Assembly (NCBI RefSeq): GCF_013266735.1 | Contig: NZ_JABSNU010000013.1 | Coordinates: 101,686-165,685 of the forward strand | DNA from: Pedobacter foliorum | Lineage (GTDB): Bacteria; Bacteroidota; Bacteroidia; Sphingobacteriales; Sphingobacteriaceae | Direction: 5' to 3' | DNA: 64,000 bases | Shown: positions 17,231 to 25,435 of the stretch, piece after piece | How positions within the stretch are numbered: position 1 is the stretch's first letter | Layout: the number at the start of each line of letters is the position of its first letter | Position numbers and translations under genes: made by a program | The notes under the pieces: generated by a model | Database searches by the model: none | What the model was told of the DNA's origin: nothing | The model's input: only the letters and a program-made list of their open reading frames with translations

Positions 17231-18346
17231 ATGAGTCAGAAAAAAATAAACATTGCTATTGTAGGACTTGGATTCGGTGCAGAGTTCATTCCAATTTATC
17301 AAAAACATCCTTATGCAAATATGTACGCTATATGTCAGCGTAATCCTGAAAAATTAAAGGAAATAGGAGATGCATTTGGAATAGAGAAGAGATATGCCAG
17401 CTATGAGGAATTGCTTAAAGATCCTAATGTAGATGCGGTTCACATCAATACGCCAATACAAAATCACGCAGAACAATCTATTGCGGCCCTAAGAGCAGGT
17501 AAACATGTGGCATGTACAGTGCCTATGGCTACTACAGTTGAGGAATGCCGTCAGATTGTTGAGGCTGTTAAAGAAACCGGATTAACCTATATGATGATGG
17601 AAACGGTTATCTACAGTCGCGAATTTCTTTTTGTAAAGGAACTTTATGAAAAAGGTGAACTGGGTAAAATCCAATTCCTAAGAGCATCTCATCAGCAGGA
17701 AATGGCAGGTTGGCCGGGGTATTGGGAAGGTTTGCCGCCAATGCATTATGCTACGCATTGTGTAGGGCCTGTACTGGCATTGCCAAAGGCACAGGCAGCG
17801 TATGTTTCTTGTTTTGGCTCAGGTAAAATTGATGATAACCTGATTGAGAAATATGGTTCTCCGTTTGCTATTGAAACTTGTCATATCAAATATCGTGATT
17901 CGGATCTGTCTGCAGAAGTTACAAGATCACTGTTTAATACTGCAAGACAATACCGTGAGAGTTTTGATGTGTATGGCTCTAAAAAATCTTTTGAATGGAC
18001 GTTGGTTGAACATGAAGACAGTGTAATTCACACCGGTGAGTCTCCTGAAAAAGTGAAGATTCCTGATTATGCACATCTTCTGCCTAAGGAAATTCAGCAT
18101 TTTACAACTGCGGGTGTATATGATTCTGAAGATAATCAACACCTTTCATTTATTCAGGGCTCTGGTCATGGTGGTTCGCATCCACATCTTGTCAATGAGT
18201 TTTTAAATGCATTGATTGAAAACAGAGCTCCATACCCTGATGCGCAGGAATCTGCGAACATTACCTGTGTAGGTATTTTGGCTCATGAATCTGCAATGAA
18301 GGGGGGAGAAATAATTCCTTTGCCAGATTTCACGTTTAAATCATAA
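17231..18346 (+). CDS. Gfo/Idh/MocA-family oxidoreductase with altered EKP motif
   Basis: A 371-residue NAD(P)-dependent oxidoreductase. Residues about 6-125 form the Rossmann domain (INIAIVGLGFGAEFIPIYQ) and residues about 135-360 the alpha/beta substrate domain (HYATHCVGPVLAL, VNEFLNALIENRAPYPDA). The motif that normally reads E-K-P, with a lysine used in catalysis, reads T96-V97-P98 here (KHVACTVPMATTVEEC). The protein may therefore use another residue or bind without standard chemistry. Spacing of 32 bases after the epimerase gene supports co-transcription. Gfo/Idh enzymes next to ThuA and TIM-barrel epimerases are often linked to 3-keto-sugar or inositol metabolism; that assignment is inference. 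Confidence 0.92.
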   Translation: MSQKKINIAIVGLGFGAEFIPIYQKHPYANMYAICQRNPEKLKEIGDAFGIEKRYASYEELLKDPNVDAVHINTPIQNHAEQSIAALRAGKHVACTVPMATTVEECRQIVEAVKETGLTYMMMETVIYSREFLFVKELYEKGELGKIQFLRASHQQEMAGWPGYWEGLPPMHYATHCVGPVLALPKAQAAYVSCFGSGKIDDNLIEKYGSPFAIETCHIKYRDSDLSAEVTRSLFNTARQYRESFDVYGSKKSFEWTLVEHEDSVIHTGESPEKVKIPDYAHLLPKEIQHFTTAGVYDSEDNQHLSFIQGSGHGGSHPHLVNEFLNALIENRAPYPDAQESANITCVGILAHESAMKGGEIIPLPDFTFKS

Positions 18347-18405
18347 AAATTAGTTTATTTGCATTATCAAATGAACCGAACTCAATTAATTTTAATGTAT
18401 TAAAT

Positions 18406-18786
18406 ATGAAAAAGAGCTTTGTCTTTTTAATTTGTTCTGTTTTTGCTGTATGCTCAAGTAGCTACGCACAAACTAAGAAAACCGGTAAAGTGGGGGCTAA
18501 ACCGGCATCTGGTGTTTCATCACCTGCAGATATTGCACAGGGAAAAGCATTGATTGCAAAATCAGATTGTTTTGCATGTCACAAACCAACCGAAAAACTT
18601 GTAGGACCAGCGTATTCAGATGTTGCAAAGAAATATCCTGCAACACCGGCTAACGTTACTATGTTGGCTAAAAAAGTAATTAAAGGTGGAAGTGGAGTAT
18701 GGGGCGAAATACCTATGGCACCACACCCTTCTGTTACTCAGGCAGACGCTGAGAAAATTGTAAGGTATATACTTGCTACTAAGTAA
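18406..18786 (+). CDS. class I cytochrome c
   Basis: A 126-residue secreted protein with a signal peptide (cleavage probably after SSSYAQ). It has a single haem-c site CFACH (Cys55, Cys58, His59) and a likely distal Met104 in the segment EIPMAPHP. The surrounding LVGPAYSDVAKKY and EKIVRYILAT are typical of cytochrome c551/c552. It is the last gene of the operon, about 60 bases after the Gfo/Idh gene. Periplasmic electron carrier; the copper domain of the first gene is a plausible donor. Confidence 0.94.
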   Translation: MKKSFVFLICSVFAVCSSSYAQTKKTGKVGAKPASGVSSPADIAQGKALIAKSDCFACHKPTEKLVGPAYSDVAKKYPATPANVTMLAKKVIKGGSGVWGEIPMAPHPSVTQADAEKIVRYILATK

Positions 18787-18810
18787 TTACTAAACTAAAA
18801 AGAGGTCGAT

Positions 18811-18897
18811 TCCGTCATCCTGAATTTATTTCAGGACCTCTCAAGAGAAAGGAAGCCTTATTTGTGCGAGGTCCTGAAATAAATTCAGGATGACGGA
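18811..18897. repeat. palindromic dispersed repeat R1 (type copy)
   Basis: Perfect 30-bp inverted repeat: 18811-18840 pairs with 18868-18897 around a 27-base spacer containing aagagaaaggaagcc. The core arm contains CGTCATCCTGAATTTATTTC. The same arms recur at 22645, 31101, 36401, 39818, 43173 and 63827, and shorter copies lie inside the FecR gene. It follows the cytochrome gene and could also act as a transcript end. Confidence 0.9.
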
Positions 18898-18902
18898 CGT
18901 AA

Positions 18903-18934
18903 AAAAAAGAGGGTGTAAAATACACCCTCTTTTT
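18903..18934. terminator. bidirectional intrinsic terminator
   Basis: gagggtgta pairs with tacaccctc (about 18909-18917 with 18921-18929), flanked by an A run on the left and a T run on the right, so it can stop transcription from the cytochrome c operon and from the convergent DUF1801 gene. Confidence 0.85.
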
Positions 18935-18949
18935 AGTTAAAAGCTTTTT

Positions 18950-19029
18950 CTATTTAACTCCTTTTCTAATTAATTCTTTTCCTATTTAACTCTTCCGCTA
19001 ATTAACTCTTTCCCTAATTAGTTTCTAAC
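18950..19029. repeat. 16-bp tandem repeat, five units
   Basis: Five consecutive 16-base units starting at 18950, 18966, 18982, 18998 and 19014 follow the pattern ctaattaactcttttc with alternating ctattt and ctaatt starts. The fifth, most degraded unit supplies the stop codon of the DUF1801 gene (19014-19016). Confidence 0.75.
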
Positions 19030-19430
19030 AGTTTAAGCCATTCCGTAATTATTGCTTTCAGTGAATCTTGTTTAGCTTTTACATCATCCAGGTCTTTAAA
19101 CCTTACTAATTTTCTGCCATCAGGAAAATTGCCTTCAAGTAAGCCGGTGGTATCATTAACTTTCGCGCCGGTAGGGAAGACCAATAATATATTGCCTTTA
19201 TGTAGGTTTACTACCACAATATCTCTTTTGTATTCTTTAGGGTCAAAGGGTTTCATCGGGCCTGTATAATAGAAGCAGGGCGAGTTCCATTTTATTTGTT
19301 CTCCAATTTCTTTGTCTGTACTTAAAATAATCTGCCGTATATACTGCGTTGTGGCTGCGATAGGTTGCTCTAATCTTTTGATATGTGCACTTACCTTATT
19401 TGAATTTGTAGCGGTTTTAGAGATAGTCAT
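19014..19430 (-). CDS. DUF1801-domain protein (YdhG-like)
   Basis: A 138-residue protein of the DUF1801/YdhG group, a small alpha/beta fold of unknown biochemical role. Seen: QPIAATTQYIRQIILSTDK, the conserved EQIKWNSPCFYYTGPM and LVFPTGAKVNDTTGLLEGNF. Start set at 19430 (MTISKTATNS); an upstream in-frame ATG at 19499 would add 23 residues outside the conserved domain. Its stop codon lies within the last unit of a 16-bp tandem repeat. The gap 19500-19710 before the next gene shows nothing recognisable beyond AT-rich sequence. Confidence 0.85.
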   Translation of the reverse strand: MTISKTATNSNKVSAHIKRLEQPIAATTQYIRQIILSTDKEIGEQIKWNSPCFYYTGPMKPFDPKEYKRDIVVVNLHKGNILLVFPTGAKVNDTTGLLEGNFPDGRKLVRFKDLDDVKAKQDSLKAIITEWLKLLETN

Positions 19431-19710
19431 ATTTAGAGATGGTTGATTCTGATTAGTATTTAGCGAGATATTTTTTACAATAGTAAATTTATCCCACAAA
19501 AGCAGATTTTATATGGTGTATAAACGACATTTTGAGTGGTGATTTATGACAAATAAAGAACGAATGTGGAAATTTGTATGAATCTTAAATATAGGTAATT
19601 ATATTAAATATTCGGTTAGGATATCTTAGGTTTTACGGTAGGTATACCGGTGTGAATTTTTTAAAAAAGTTAAGGAAGCTAAATCAGTTTTTTGTGAATT
19701 AAAACAAAAT

Positions 19711-20976
19711 CTATTTTTTGCCCCCAGATTTAGGAAACAATCCAAGGTTCAGCGAGAATGCAACTCCTGTAGATTTTAATCTGGCATTGCCATTACCAAT
19801 TCCTGTAAGTGGTAATTTAACAAATGGTTGTACGCCAAAACTAAGTGTGTTTGTTATCCTTCTTTCAAAGCTTAAAGAAAGGTTTGCTACGCCAAAGATG
19901 TGCTGGTTTTGATTTTTGATTTCAAGCTCTGAAATTTTTTGCGGTCCTCCCTGTGGTCCAGTTATGTATTTGTATTTTTCATTAAGCATAAAATAACTCG
20001 ATAGGCCAGAATTTAAACCTATTGAATAGTTTCTCCTTTTTAAAAATGTGTAGTTTACATTAAGCGGAACATCCAACACAATACAATCCGCATTAACTTG
20101 CCAGGCATTTTTCAAATAGGCCGTTCCTGCCGATCCAATTCCACCATAGTTGTATAATTTTCTAGAATAAATTGCGCCTGTAGTTACACTAATTTTATTG
20201 GTAATGGCATAAGTAGCCAATACACCTATGTTGCTGCTGATCTTGGTGTCTACGTTCAATTTAGCATTTGAAATGTCGGGAGCTGCCATAATAGAGAGTG
20301 TAAGTTTTGTATGGTCAGGTAGGCCGGAATTTACCACGGGTTTATTAGTTTGTGCTAAAACCTCAGCTTTCTTATCTGTCGACTTCTCTATAGGTTTGTC
20401 TGTCAAAGGGCTATCAATTGCAACTAAAAGTGGTTTGTCTTCAGCTTTTGGAGTTACAATCGGAGTTACAACTTCTGCAATTAGCTCTTGTTTTTTCTGT
20501 TCTTTAACGATGGCAGTATCAGGAGTGCTAACAAGTTCCTGACTGTTGTCGATAACTTTTGGTGTTGTAACGTAATTTTTGCCCACGTTTTTAACGGATG
20601 TTTCAACAGGTGTCACAACAGTTGATTCAACAGAACGTTCAGCAGGTTCCGGAGTTGCTTTTACAACAGAACTTGTGTCAGCGCCTATAATTACAGAATT
20701 ATTATTTACAGGTTTTTGTGGTTTAGGACCTGCTATTTCAATTTTTTTAGGATCTTCTATAATAGTTTTATTAGAATCAGCGAAATACCAAAACAAGCCA
20801 ACTACAAGTGCAGCAGCAATACCACTTGCGGCCAACAACCAAAATGGGATAACCTTTTTCTTGCCCTGTGCATCCAGTTTTTGCTCCATCTTTGCCCAGT
20901 CCAATTCATTGAAAGGGATTTCAGGATCATGCAACCCATCTTTAAACAGCTTATCTATTCCATTATCTTTTTCCAT
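19711..20976 (-). CDS. single-span membrane protein with C-terminal outer-membrane-type barrel, sigma-factor partner
   Basis: A 421-residue protein not assigned to a named family. Residues 1-40 are soluble (PEIPFNELDWAKMEQKLDA), residues about 43-66 form one membrane helix (PFWLLAASGIAAALVVGLFWYF), residues about 70-220 are a Pro/Val/Thr-rich linker, and residues about 225-421 look like a porin-type beta-barrel (LSFERRITNTLSFGVQPFVKL). This layout is common in Bacteroidota for proteins coded right after an ECF sigma factor. It overlaps the sigma gene by 14 bases. It could be an anti-sigma factor that also spans the envelope; that role is inferred. Confidence 0.75.
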   Translation of the reverse strand: MEKDNGIDKLFKDGLHDPEIPFNELDWAKMEQKLDAQGKKKVIPFWLLAASGIAAALVVGLFWYFADSNKTIIEDPKKIEIAGPKPQKPVNNNSVIIGADTSSVVKATPEPAERSVESTVVTPVETSVKNVGKNYVTTPKVIDNSQELVSTPDTAIVKEQKKQELIAEVVTPIVTPKAEDKPLLVAIDSPLTDKPIEKSTDKKAEVLAQTNKPVVNSGLPDHTKLTLSIMAAPDISNAKLNVDTKISSNIGVLATYAITNKISVTTGAIYSRKLYNYGGIGSAGTAYLKNAWQVNADCIVLDVPLNVNYTFLKRRNYSIGLNSGLSSYFMLNEKYKYITGPQGGPQKISELEIKNQNQHIFGVANLSLSFERRITNTLSFGVQPFVKLPLTGIGNGNARLKSTGVAFSLNLGLFPKSGGKK

Positions 20977-21571
20977 CTACAGCTATCTTGTTTTGTGAAG
21001 GCATTTCACTTTGAACACTAAAATTGTTAATATATATATCCCCCGACTTATTTCCACCCGAGGAATTAAGCCTTTCTTGCAGCTTTTGTCTTGCTTTAAA
21101 TAAATTTGATTTCGATGTCCCTATTGATATATTTAAAAGTTCCGAAATTTCTTCATGCGAGTATCCATCTATTGCAAATAAGTTAAATACCGTGCGATAA
21201 GCTGGAGGCAATCCCTGAACCAAAACCAGCAAATCTTTATAGGCCATTTGTTCATATACCTGAGCCGGTCCGCCTATGTCCTCATGATCAGTCAATTCAT
21301 CATGTTTCGAAAACTTAAGGCTCTTCCTGTAATGGTCAATAGCAGTATTGGTTATAATCTTTCCCAGCCATGCTTTAAAAGGCTTTTCGGGGTCGTATTT
21401 TTCAATATTTGTAAATACTTTCATGAACCCATTATTCAATACATCTGCCGCATCATCATCATTCAAAGCGTACCGACGGCATATAGCCATGCCATAACTA
21501 TAAAATTCTTTATAGAGCAAATACTGACTTGATCTGTCCTTCCTGATGCAACCTTCAATAATTTCCTGCAC
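20963..21571 (-). CDS. ECF RNA polymerase sigma factor
   Basis: A 202-residue sigma-70 family factor with region 2 (YSYGMAICRRYALNDDDAADV, residues about 25-45; FKAWLGKIITNTAIDHYR) and region 4 (GLPPAYRTVFNLFAIDGYSHEEI region with ISELLNISIGTSKSNLFKAR). The start appears to be GTG at 21571: an in-frame TAG stands directly before it and the next ATG would remove part of region 2. It overlaps the downstream membrane-protein gene by 14 bases, pointing to translational coupling. Its target promoters cannot be read from the sequence. Confidence 0.92.
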   Translation of the reverse strand: MQEIIEGCIRKDRSSQYLLYKEFYSYGMAICRRYALNDDDAADVLNNGFMKVFTNIEKYDPEKPFKAWLGKIITNTAIDHYRKSLKFSKHDELTDHEDIGGPAQVYEQMAYKDLLVLVQGLPPAYRTVFNLFAIDGYSHEEISELLNISIGTSKSNLFKARQKLQERLNSSGGNKSGDIYINNFSVQSEMPSQNKIAVDGKR

Positions 21572-21758
21572 CTATTTTTTCGATTTTACATTGGCCATTT
21601 TCACCTATACTAGCTATAGTACGTTGAAGTTACGCAATAGGTTGCCTTAAAAATAAATATTTATTTTCTCAGTTCTACGCAACCATTTATGCAGTCTTCC
21701 CGTAATCCTTTTTAGTTATAAGTAAACTATTTAATTCACCTTAAAAACAAAACCCTTT

Positions 21759-22601
21759 ATGTCAACTCTATTTAAAAAAATGCTTGTGCTGTGTAGTGTA
21801 ACCGCAGTACTTTTTACGGCCTGCTCAAAAAAGAAAAATGAAGTAATCAAAGAACCGGAAGTGTCTTTGGATCTTAAACTTGCAGCTTCGGCATCGTTCG
21901 GGAATGTTCTTACTGATGGAACAGGTAAAACCCTTTATTGTTTTGTAAAAGATGCCAATAGTACATCTGTTTGTGTTGATGGTTGTTTAGTTACCTGGCC
22001 GGTATACTATGCGGCGAATGGAAATCCTCCTTCAGGTTTAAATGCCGCTGATATTGGCACCATTACAAGGGCTGATGGGAAAAAACAAACCACTTACAAG
22101 GGATGGCCGCTGTATTATTATAACGGAGATAAAGCCAAAGAAGAGATTAAGGGAGATGGTGTAGGAGGAGTATGGTTTGTGGCTAAACCAGATTATTCAG
22201 TTATGATGGCCAGCAAACAGTTGGTTGGTATGGATGGTAAAAATTATACAGCAGATGCTAAGGAGGGAGATGGGGTAACTTTGTACCTGACAGATGCAAA
22301 AGGCCGTACTTTATATGCCTTTACTCCTGATACTTTTAACAAGAACAATTTTACAAAGCCTGATTTGAGCAACAATGCAGTGTGGCCGATCTTTGAATCG
22401 GAGATATTAAATGTTCCCTCTGTACTTACAAAAGATATGTTGACGGTGATTACTTCGGTTGGTAAAAACCAGTTAACTTACAAAGGGCATCCGCTTTACT
22501 ATTTCGGATCTGATGCGGTGAAAGGGGAGACTAAGGGGGTAAGTGTGCCTAAGCCGGGCGTTTGGCCAGTGCTTACGCTTAATACGGTGCCGTTGCAATA
22601 A
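21759..22601 (+). CDS. secreted-repeat lipoprotein (COG4315-like)
   Basis: A 280-residue lipoprotein with lipobox LFTACSKKK (Cys22). The body has repeats of the 'secreted repeat of unknown function' type: GKTLYCFVKDANSTSVCVDG with TWPVYYA and TYKGWPLYYYNGDKAKEEIKG, and a second half with GRTLYAFTPDTFN, AVWPIFES and TYKGHPLYYFGSDAVKGETKG. The hallmark W-P and G-(W/H)-P-LYY-(Y/F) signatures are clear in both halves. Function unknown; members are envelope proteins. It is divergent from the sigma factor gene, about 190 bases away. Confidence 0.88.
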   Translation: MSTLFKKMLVLCSVTAVLFTACSKKKNEVIKEPEVSLDLKLAASASFGNVLTDGTGKTLYCFVKDANSTSVCVDGCLVTWPVYYAANGNPPSGLNAADIGTITRADGKKQTTYKGWPLYYYNGDKAKEEIKGDGVGGVWFVAKPDYSVMMASKQLVGMDGKNYTADAKEGDGVTLYLTDAKGRTLYAFTPDTFNKNNFTKPDLSNNAVWPIFESEILNVPSVLTKDMLTVITSVGKNQLTYKGHPLYYFGSDAVKGETKGVSVPKPGVWPVLTLNTVPLQ

Positions 22602-22644
22602 GGGCGTTATTTGATTCTGCTTCTGGCAATTTGATTATGCTCCT

Positions 22645-22727
22645 CGTCATCCTGAATTTATTTCAGGACCCCTCAAGAGAAAGAAAACCTTGCTAGTGCG
22701 AGGTCCTGAAATAAATTCAGGATGACG
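22645..22727. repeat. palindromic dispersed repeat R2
   Basis: Perfect 26-bp arms at 22645-22670 and 22702-22727, sequence nearly identical to R1 including the aagagaaag spacer. It lies between two convergent genes. Confidence 0.9.
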
Positions 22728-22769
22728 GATTTTTTAATGCGCTTTACAACACAGGTTGTTTAATAACCT

Positions 22770-23321
22770 TTACAACCCAGCTTGCAGCTGGGTTCCTTTT
22801 ATGTAAACCCGACCTGCTCGTTCCAGGTTTTCTTCACTTTTAGTGGTAATCTTGATGATGTTCATACTTTTTACTGATCCTTTTAAAGAACCAAAATCGT
22901 TTTCACACAATACATTAATACTTAAAATATAATTCTCATCAATTTTAAAGTCTGCGATATTACCTTTTACCAAATCATTATCCACCATATACAATGTGGA
23001 GGCCGATGGAGATTCGATATACTTGTTTTTGATTTCTTCAAGCGTCATGAATCTATGAAGTCCCGGATTTTTTGTGGCGATATAAACCTCACCGAACTTA
23101 CTATCTGAATTTACAGTAACTTCTTTGATCTCGTCTTTATTAAAGAGTGGGAGGCAGGCACCAACCAGTGCGCTATCCAGAAAATACTTTGGCGTAGTTC
23201 CGGTAGGCAATTTCTTAATGTCCTTTTCGTAAACAACATTTACCTTTTCAGAAACTAAATCTGTTTGGCCTACAGCATTTATAGCTAGCAGACAAATTGT
23301 AAGCATGAATAATAACCTCAT
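22770..23321 (-). CDS. hypothetical secreted protein
   Basis: A 183-residue protein with a signal peptide (MRLLFMLTICLLAINAVGQ). The mature part contains KLPTGTTPKYFLDSALVGAC, VYIATKNPGLHRFMTLEEI and a beta-rich C-terminus. I do not recognise the family. The last eight codons (GTQLQAGL) are written by a perfect 9-bp inverted repeat at 22774-22794, which could also serve as a transcript-end hairpin. Upstream, on the same strand, is the sulfatase gene. Confidence 0.6.
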   Translation of the reverse strand: MRLLFMLTICLLAINAVGQTDLVSEKVNVVYEKDIKKLPTGTTPKYFLDSALVGACLPLFNKDEIKEVTVNSDSKFGEVYIATKNPGLHRFMTLEEIKNKYIESPSASTLYMVDNDLVKGNIADFKIDENYILSINVLCENDFGSLKGSVKSMNIIKITTKSEENLERAGRVYIKGTQLQAGL

Positions 23322-23377
23322 AATGCTATCCCCCTTTAATAACGGAATATAAGGAATATTATCAAATAAATGTAAAA

Positions 23378-24940
23378 TTATAAATTTTTTATCACCTGTT
23401 CCGCCTCTTCATCCTTGTATTCACTGATGGCGATTTCCAGCTTTTTCTTTAAGTCAGTCATTGTTGGTGCAAATTCCTTGCGGTCAGCCAAATTCTTTAA
23501 TTCATTAGGATCTTTTTTTACATCATAAAGCTCCCAGTAATTTAGTTTTCCATAAAAACGAATCAGGGTATATTGATTGGTTCTGATGCCAAAGTGAGGA
23601 TTTACCAAATGTGGACCGGGGTATTCGTAATAATGATAATAAACAGGTTTGTCAGGCTTCCCTGTTTTGATACCTTTAAGCAATGGCCAAAATGATTTGC
23701 CTTGTATATCAGCAGGCACTTTTGCACCGGCAACATCCAGTAAAGTAGGTGCCCAATCTACATTGGCTACTATATTGTTTACCGTGCTGCCTGCCTTTAC
23801 CTTACCTGGATACCTTACAATAAAAGGTGTTTTTAAAGATTCTTCATACATAAAGCGCTTGTCGAACCAACCATGTTCTCCTAAATAAAACCCCTGGTCT
23901 GATGCATAAATTACAATTGTATTTTTGCTCAGCTGTTCTTTATCCAGATAGTTTAAGATCTGTCCAATATTCCTATCCAGCGAATTTGCAGTAGCATAAT
24001 AATCTTTCATATAACGCTGATACTTCCAAATAGCAAGGGCTTTGCCCGATAGTTTTTTCTGCTCAAAATCTTTAGTAACCTTTTGCTGATAGTATTCTGA
24101 AAAAGCTTTCCGCTGACTGGCGTTCATTCTTTTATATAAAATAAACTCATTAAAATCTACATTAACCTTTAAATCGCGGTCAAGCTGCATTGCTTTTGCA
24201 ATGGTCATGTATTGTTGTTGCGCGGCAGGTCTGCCTGCATAATCATCAAAAAAAGTAGTAGGAAGTGGAAAATCTACATCATCATAAGCACCTAGATCTT
24301 GTATCTCCGGTAGCCATTCCCTGTGGGTAGCCTTTTCGCCGACCACCAAAAAGAAGGGTTTACTTTTATCCCGAGCATCGAGCCATTGCGTAGCCTTGTC
24401 GGTAATGATATTGGTAACATAGCCCTCTGTTCTCGTAGTGTCATTGCTTTGGCCTATAAAATCTGGATTGTAATAAAAACCCTGATCCGGCATGATTTCC
24501 CAATGGTCAAATGCTTTGCCCGGTAAAGTACCCAGGTGCCATTTGCCAATCCATGCCGTTTGGTAACCGGCTTTGTTCAATAGTCCCGGCAACATTTGCT
24601 GATCTACATTGAATTTGCCATCATTAGCTTTGTATCCATTAATATGGCTGTATTTGCCTGTTAAAAAGCAAGCCCTGCTTGGTCCGCAAATGGAATTGGT
24701 AACCAGCTGATTTTTAAAAATCGCACCCTCTTTGGCTAGTCTGTCAATGTTTGGTGTATGAGCTATTTTATTGCCATAGGCGCCAATTGCCTGATAAGCA
24801 TGATCATCTGAAATAATCACGATAATATTAGGTTGAGCTGCTGCCTGAGGAGTTTCTTTGGTTTTTGAACCTAAAAATTTTATGCTCCCCAAAACGGCAA
24901 GTACACATGCAATGCTCCAAAAAACGACTAGTCTTATCAT
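23378..24940 (-). CDS. sulfatase (alkaline phosphatase superfamily)
   Basis: A 520-residue sulfatase with an N-terminal membrane anchor or signal (LVVFWSIACVLAVLGSI). The calcium-binding Asp pair is in IVIISDDHAY (residues 45-46) and the formylglycine motif is C85-G-P-S-R in NSICGPSRACFLTGK, followed by the second signature WIGKWHLG. The C-terminal ELYDVKKDPNELKNLAD is typical of the family. It would remove sulfate from glycans or glycosaminoglycan-like substrates in the periplasm and needs an anaerobic sulfatase-maturating or FGE enzyme, not seen here. Annotated relatives include heparan N-sulfatase and GlcNAc-6-sulfatase types; the exact substrate is not determinable. Confidence 0.93.
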   Translation of the reverse strand: MIRLVVFWSIACVLAVLGSIKFLGSKTKETPQAAAQPNIIVIISDDHAYQAIGAYGNKIAHTPNIDRLAKEGAIFKNQLVTNSICGPSRACFLTGKYSHINGYKANDGKFNVDQQMLPGLLNKAGYQTAWIGKWHLGTLPGKAFDHWEIMPDQGFYYNPDFIGQSNDTTRTEGYVTNIITDKATQWLDARDKSKPFFLVVGEKATHREWLPEIQDLGAYDDVDFPLPTTFFDDYAGRPAAQQQYMTIAKAMQLDRDLKVNVDFNEFILYKRMNASQRKAFSEYYQQKVTKDFEQKKLSGKALAIWKYQRYMKDYYATANSLDRNIGQILNYLDKEQLSKNTIVIYASDQGFYLGEHGWFDKRFMYEESLKTPFIVRYPGKVKAGSTVNNIVANVDWAPTLLDVAGAKVPADIQGKSFWPLLKGIKTGKPDKPVYYHYYEYPGPHLVNPHFGIRTNQYTLIRFYGKLNYWELYDVKKDPNELKNLADRKEFAPTMTDLKKKLEIAISEYKDEEAEQVIKNL

Positions 24941-25002
24941 ATCTTCTTAAAAAATAACCGGTTAGATTTCGGGGATAAGATACGTAATGTTAGATTTTTT
25001 TT

Positions 25003-25010
25003 TACTTTTG
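25003..25010 (+). promoter_or_regulatory. -7 promoter element before the metal-efflux operon
   Basis: TACTTTTG matches the Bacteroidota -7 consensus TAnnTTTG. It lies inside the longest reading of the next frame, which supports a start further downstream at the GTG at 25026. Confidence 0.45.
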
Positions 25011-25025
25011 GAAAAATTGTTTGCT

Positions 25026-25343
25026 GTGAAATTCTTCAGTTGGCTTGTTTGTTTGATCGTTATTGTTGTAAGCTTTACGCCTTGCAAGGATTTGGTGAAC
25101 GCCAAGGTTTCTGAGATTACAAGTGTTTCAGTGGCAGGCCATGCAGATGATCACAATAGTTTAGCAAATGATAATTGCTCTCCATTTTGTGTTTGTTGCT
25201 GCTGCAGTACCCCAACAGTTGTAACGCAAACCTTATTAACCAACACTGCCATTTCTATTGTTAGTGTTCAGTATTCAGATGTTGTGCCGGGCCATATCAG
25301 TCCAGCAGATCCATCAGTCTGGCAGCCTCCTAAATTAGGTTAA
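25026..25343 (+). CDS. small secreted Cys-rich protein (DUF6660-like)
   Basis: A 105-residue protein starting with GTG: the N-terminus then reads MKFFSWLVCLIVIVV, the usual opening of this small family, whereas the ATG at 24987 would add 13 residues overlapping a promoter element. It has a signal peptide, His/Asp-rich segment GHADDHNS and a cysteine cluster CSPFCVCCCCSTP. Such proteins are regularly coded just before CusA/CzcA pumps in Bacteroidota, and the Cys/His content fits metal binding in the periplasm. It precedes the RND gene by about 90 bases on the same strand. Confidence 0.75.
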   Translation: MKFFSWLVCLIVIVVSFTPCKDLVNAKVSEITSVSVAGHADDHNSLANDNCSPFCVCCCCSTPTVVTQTLLTNTAISIVSVQYSDVVPGHISPADPSVWQPPKLG

Positions 25344-25435
25344 TTTAAATTTCAGGTTTATTGTATCGGATTTCCCTATGGGTTGATTCCGCCATGCATT
25401 ACCATGTTTTTTTTATTAACATAATTTAAAATTCA

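Noticed and set aside
18950..19029. Short CRISPR-like array
   Set aside because: Units are adjacent 16-mers without spacers and no cas genes are near; it is a plain tandem repeat.
24987..25025. ATG at 24987 as the start of the DUF6660-like gene
   Set aside because: A -7 promoter element lies within this stretch, and the GTG at 25026 gives the usual MKFFSW opening.
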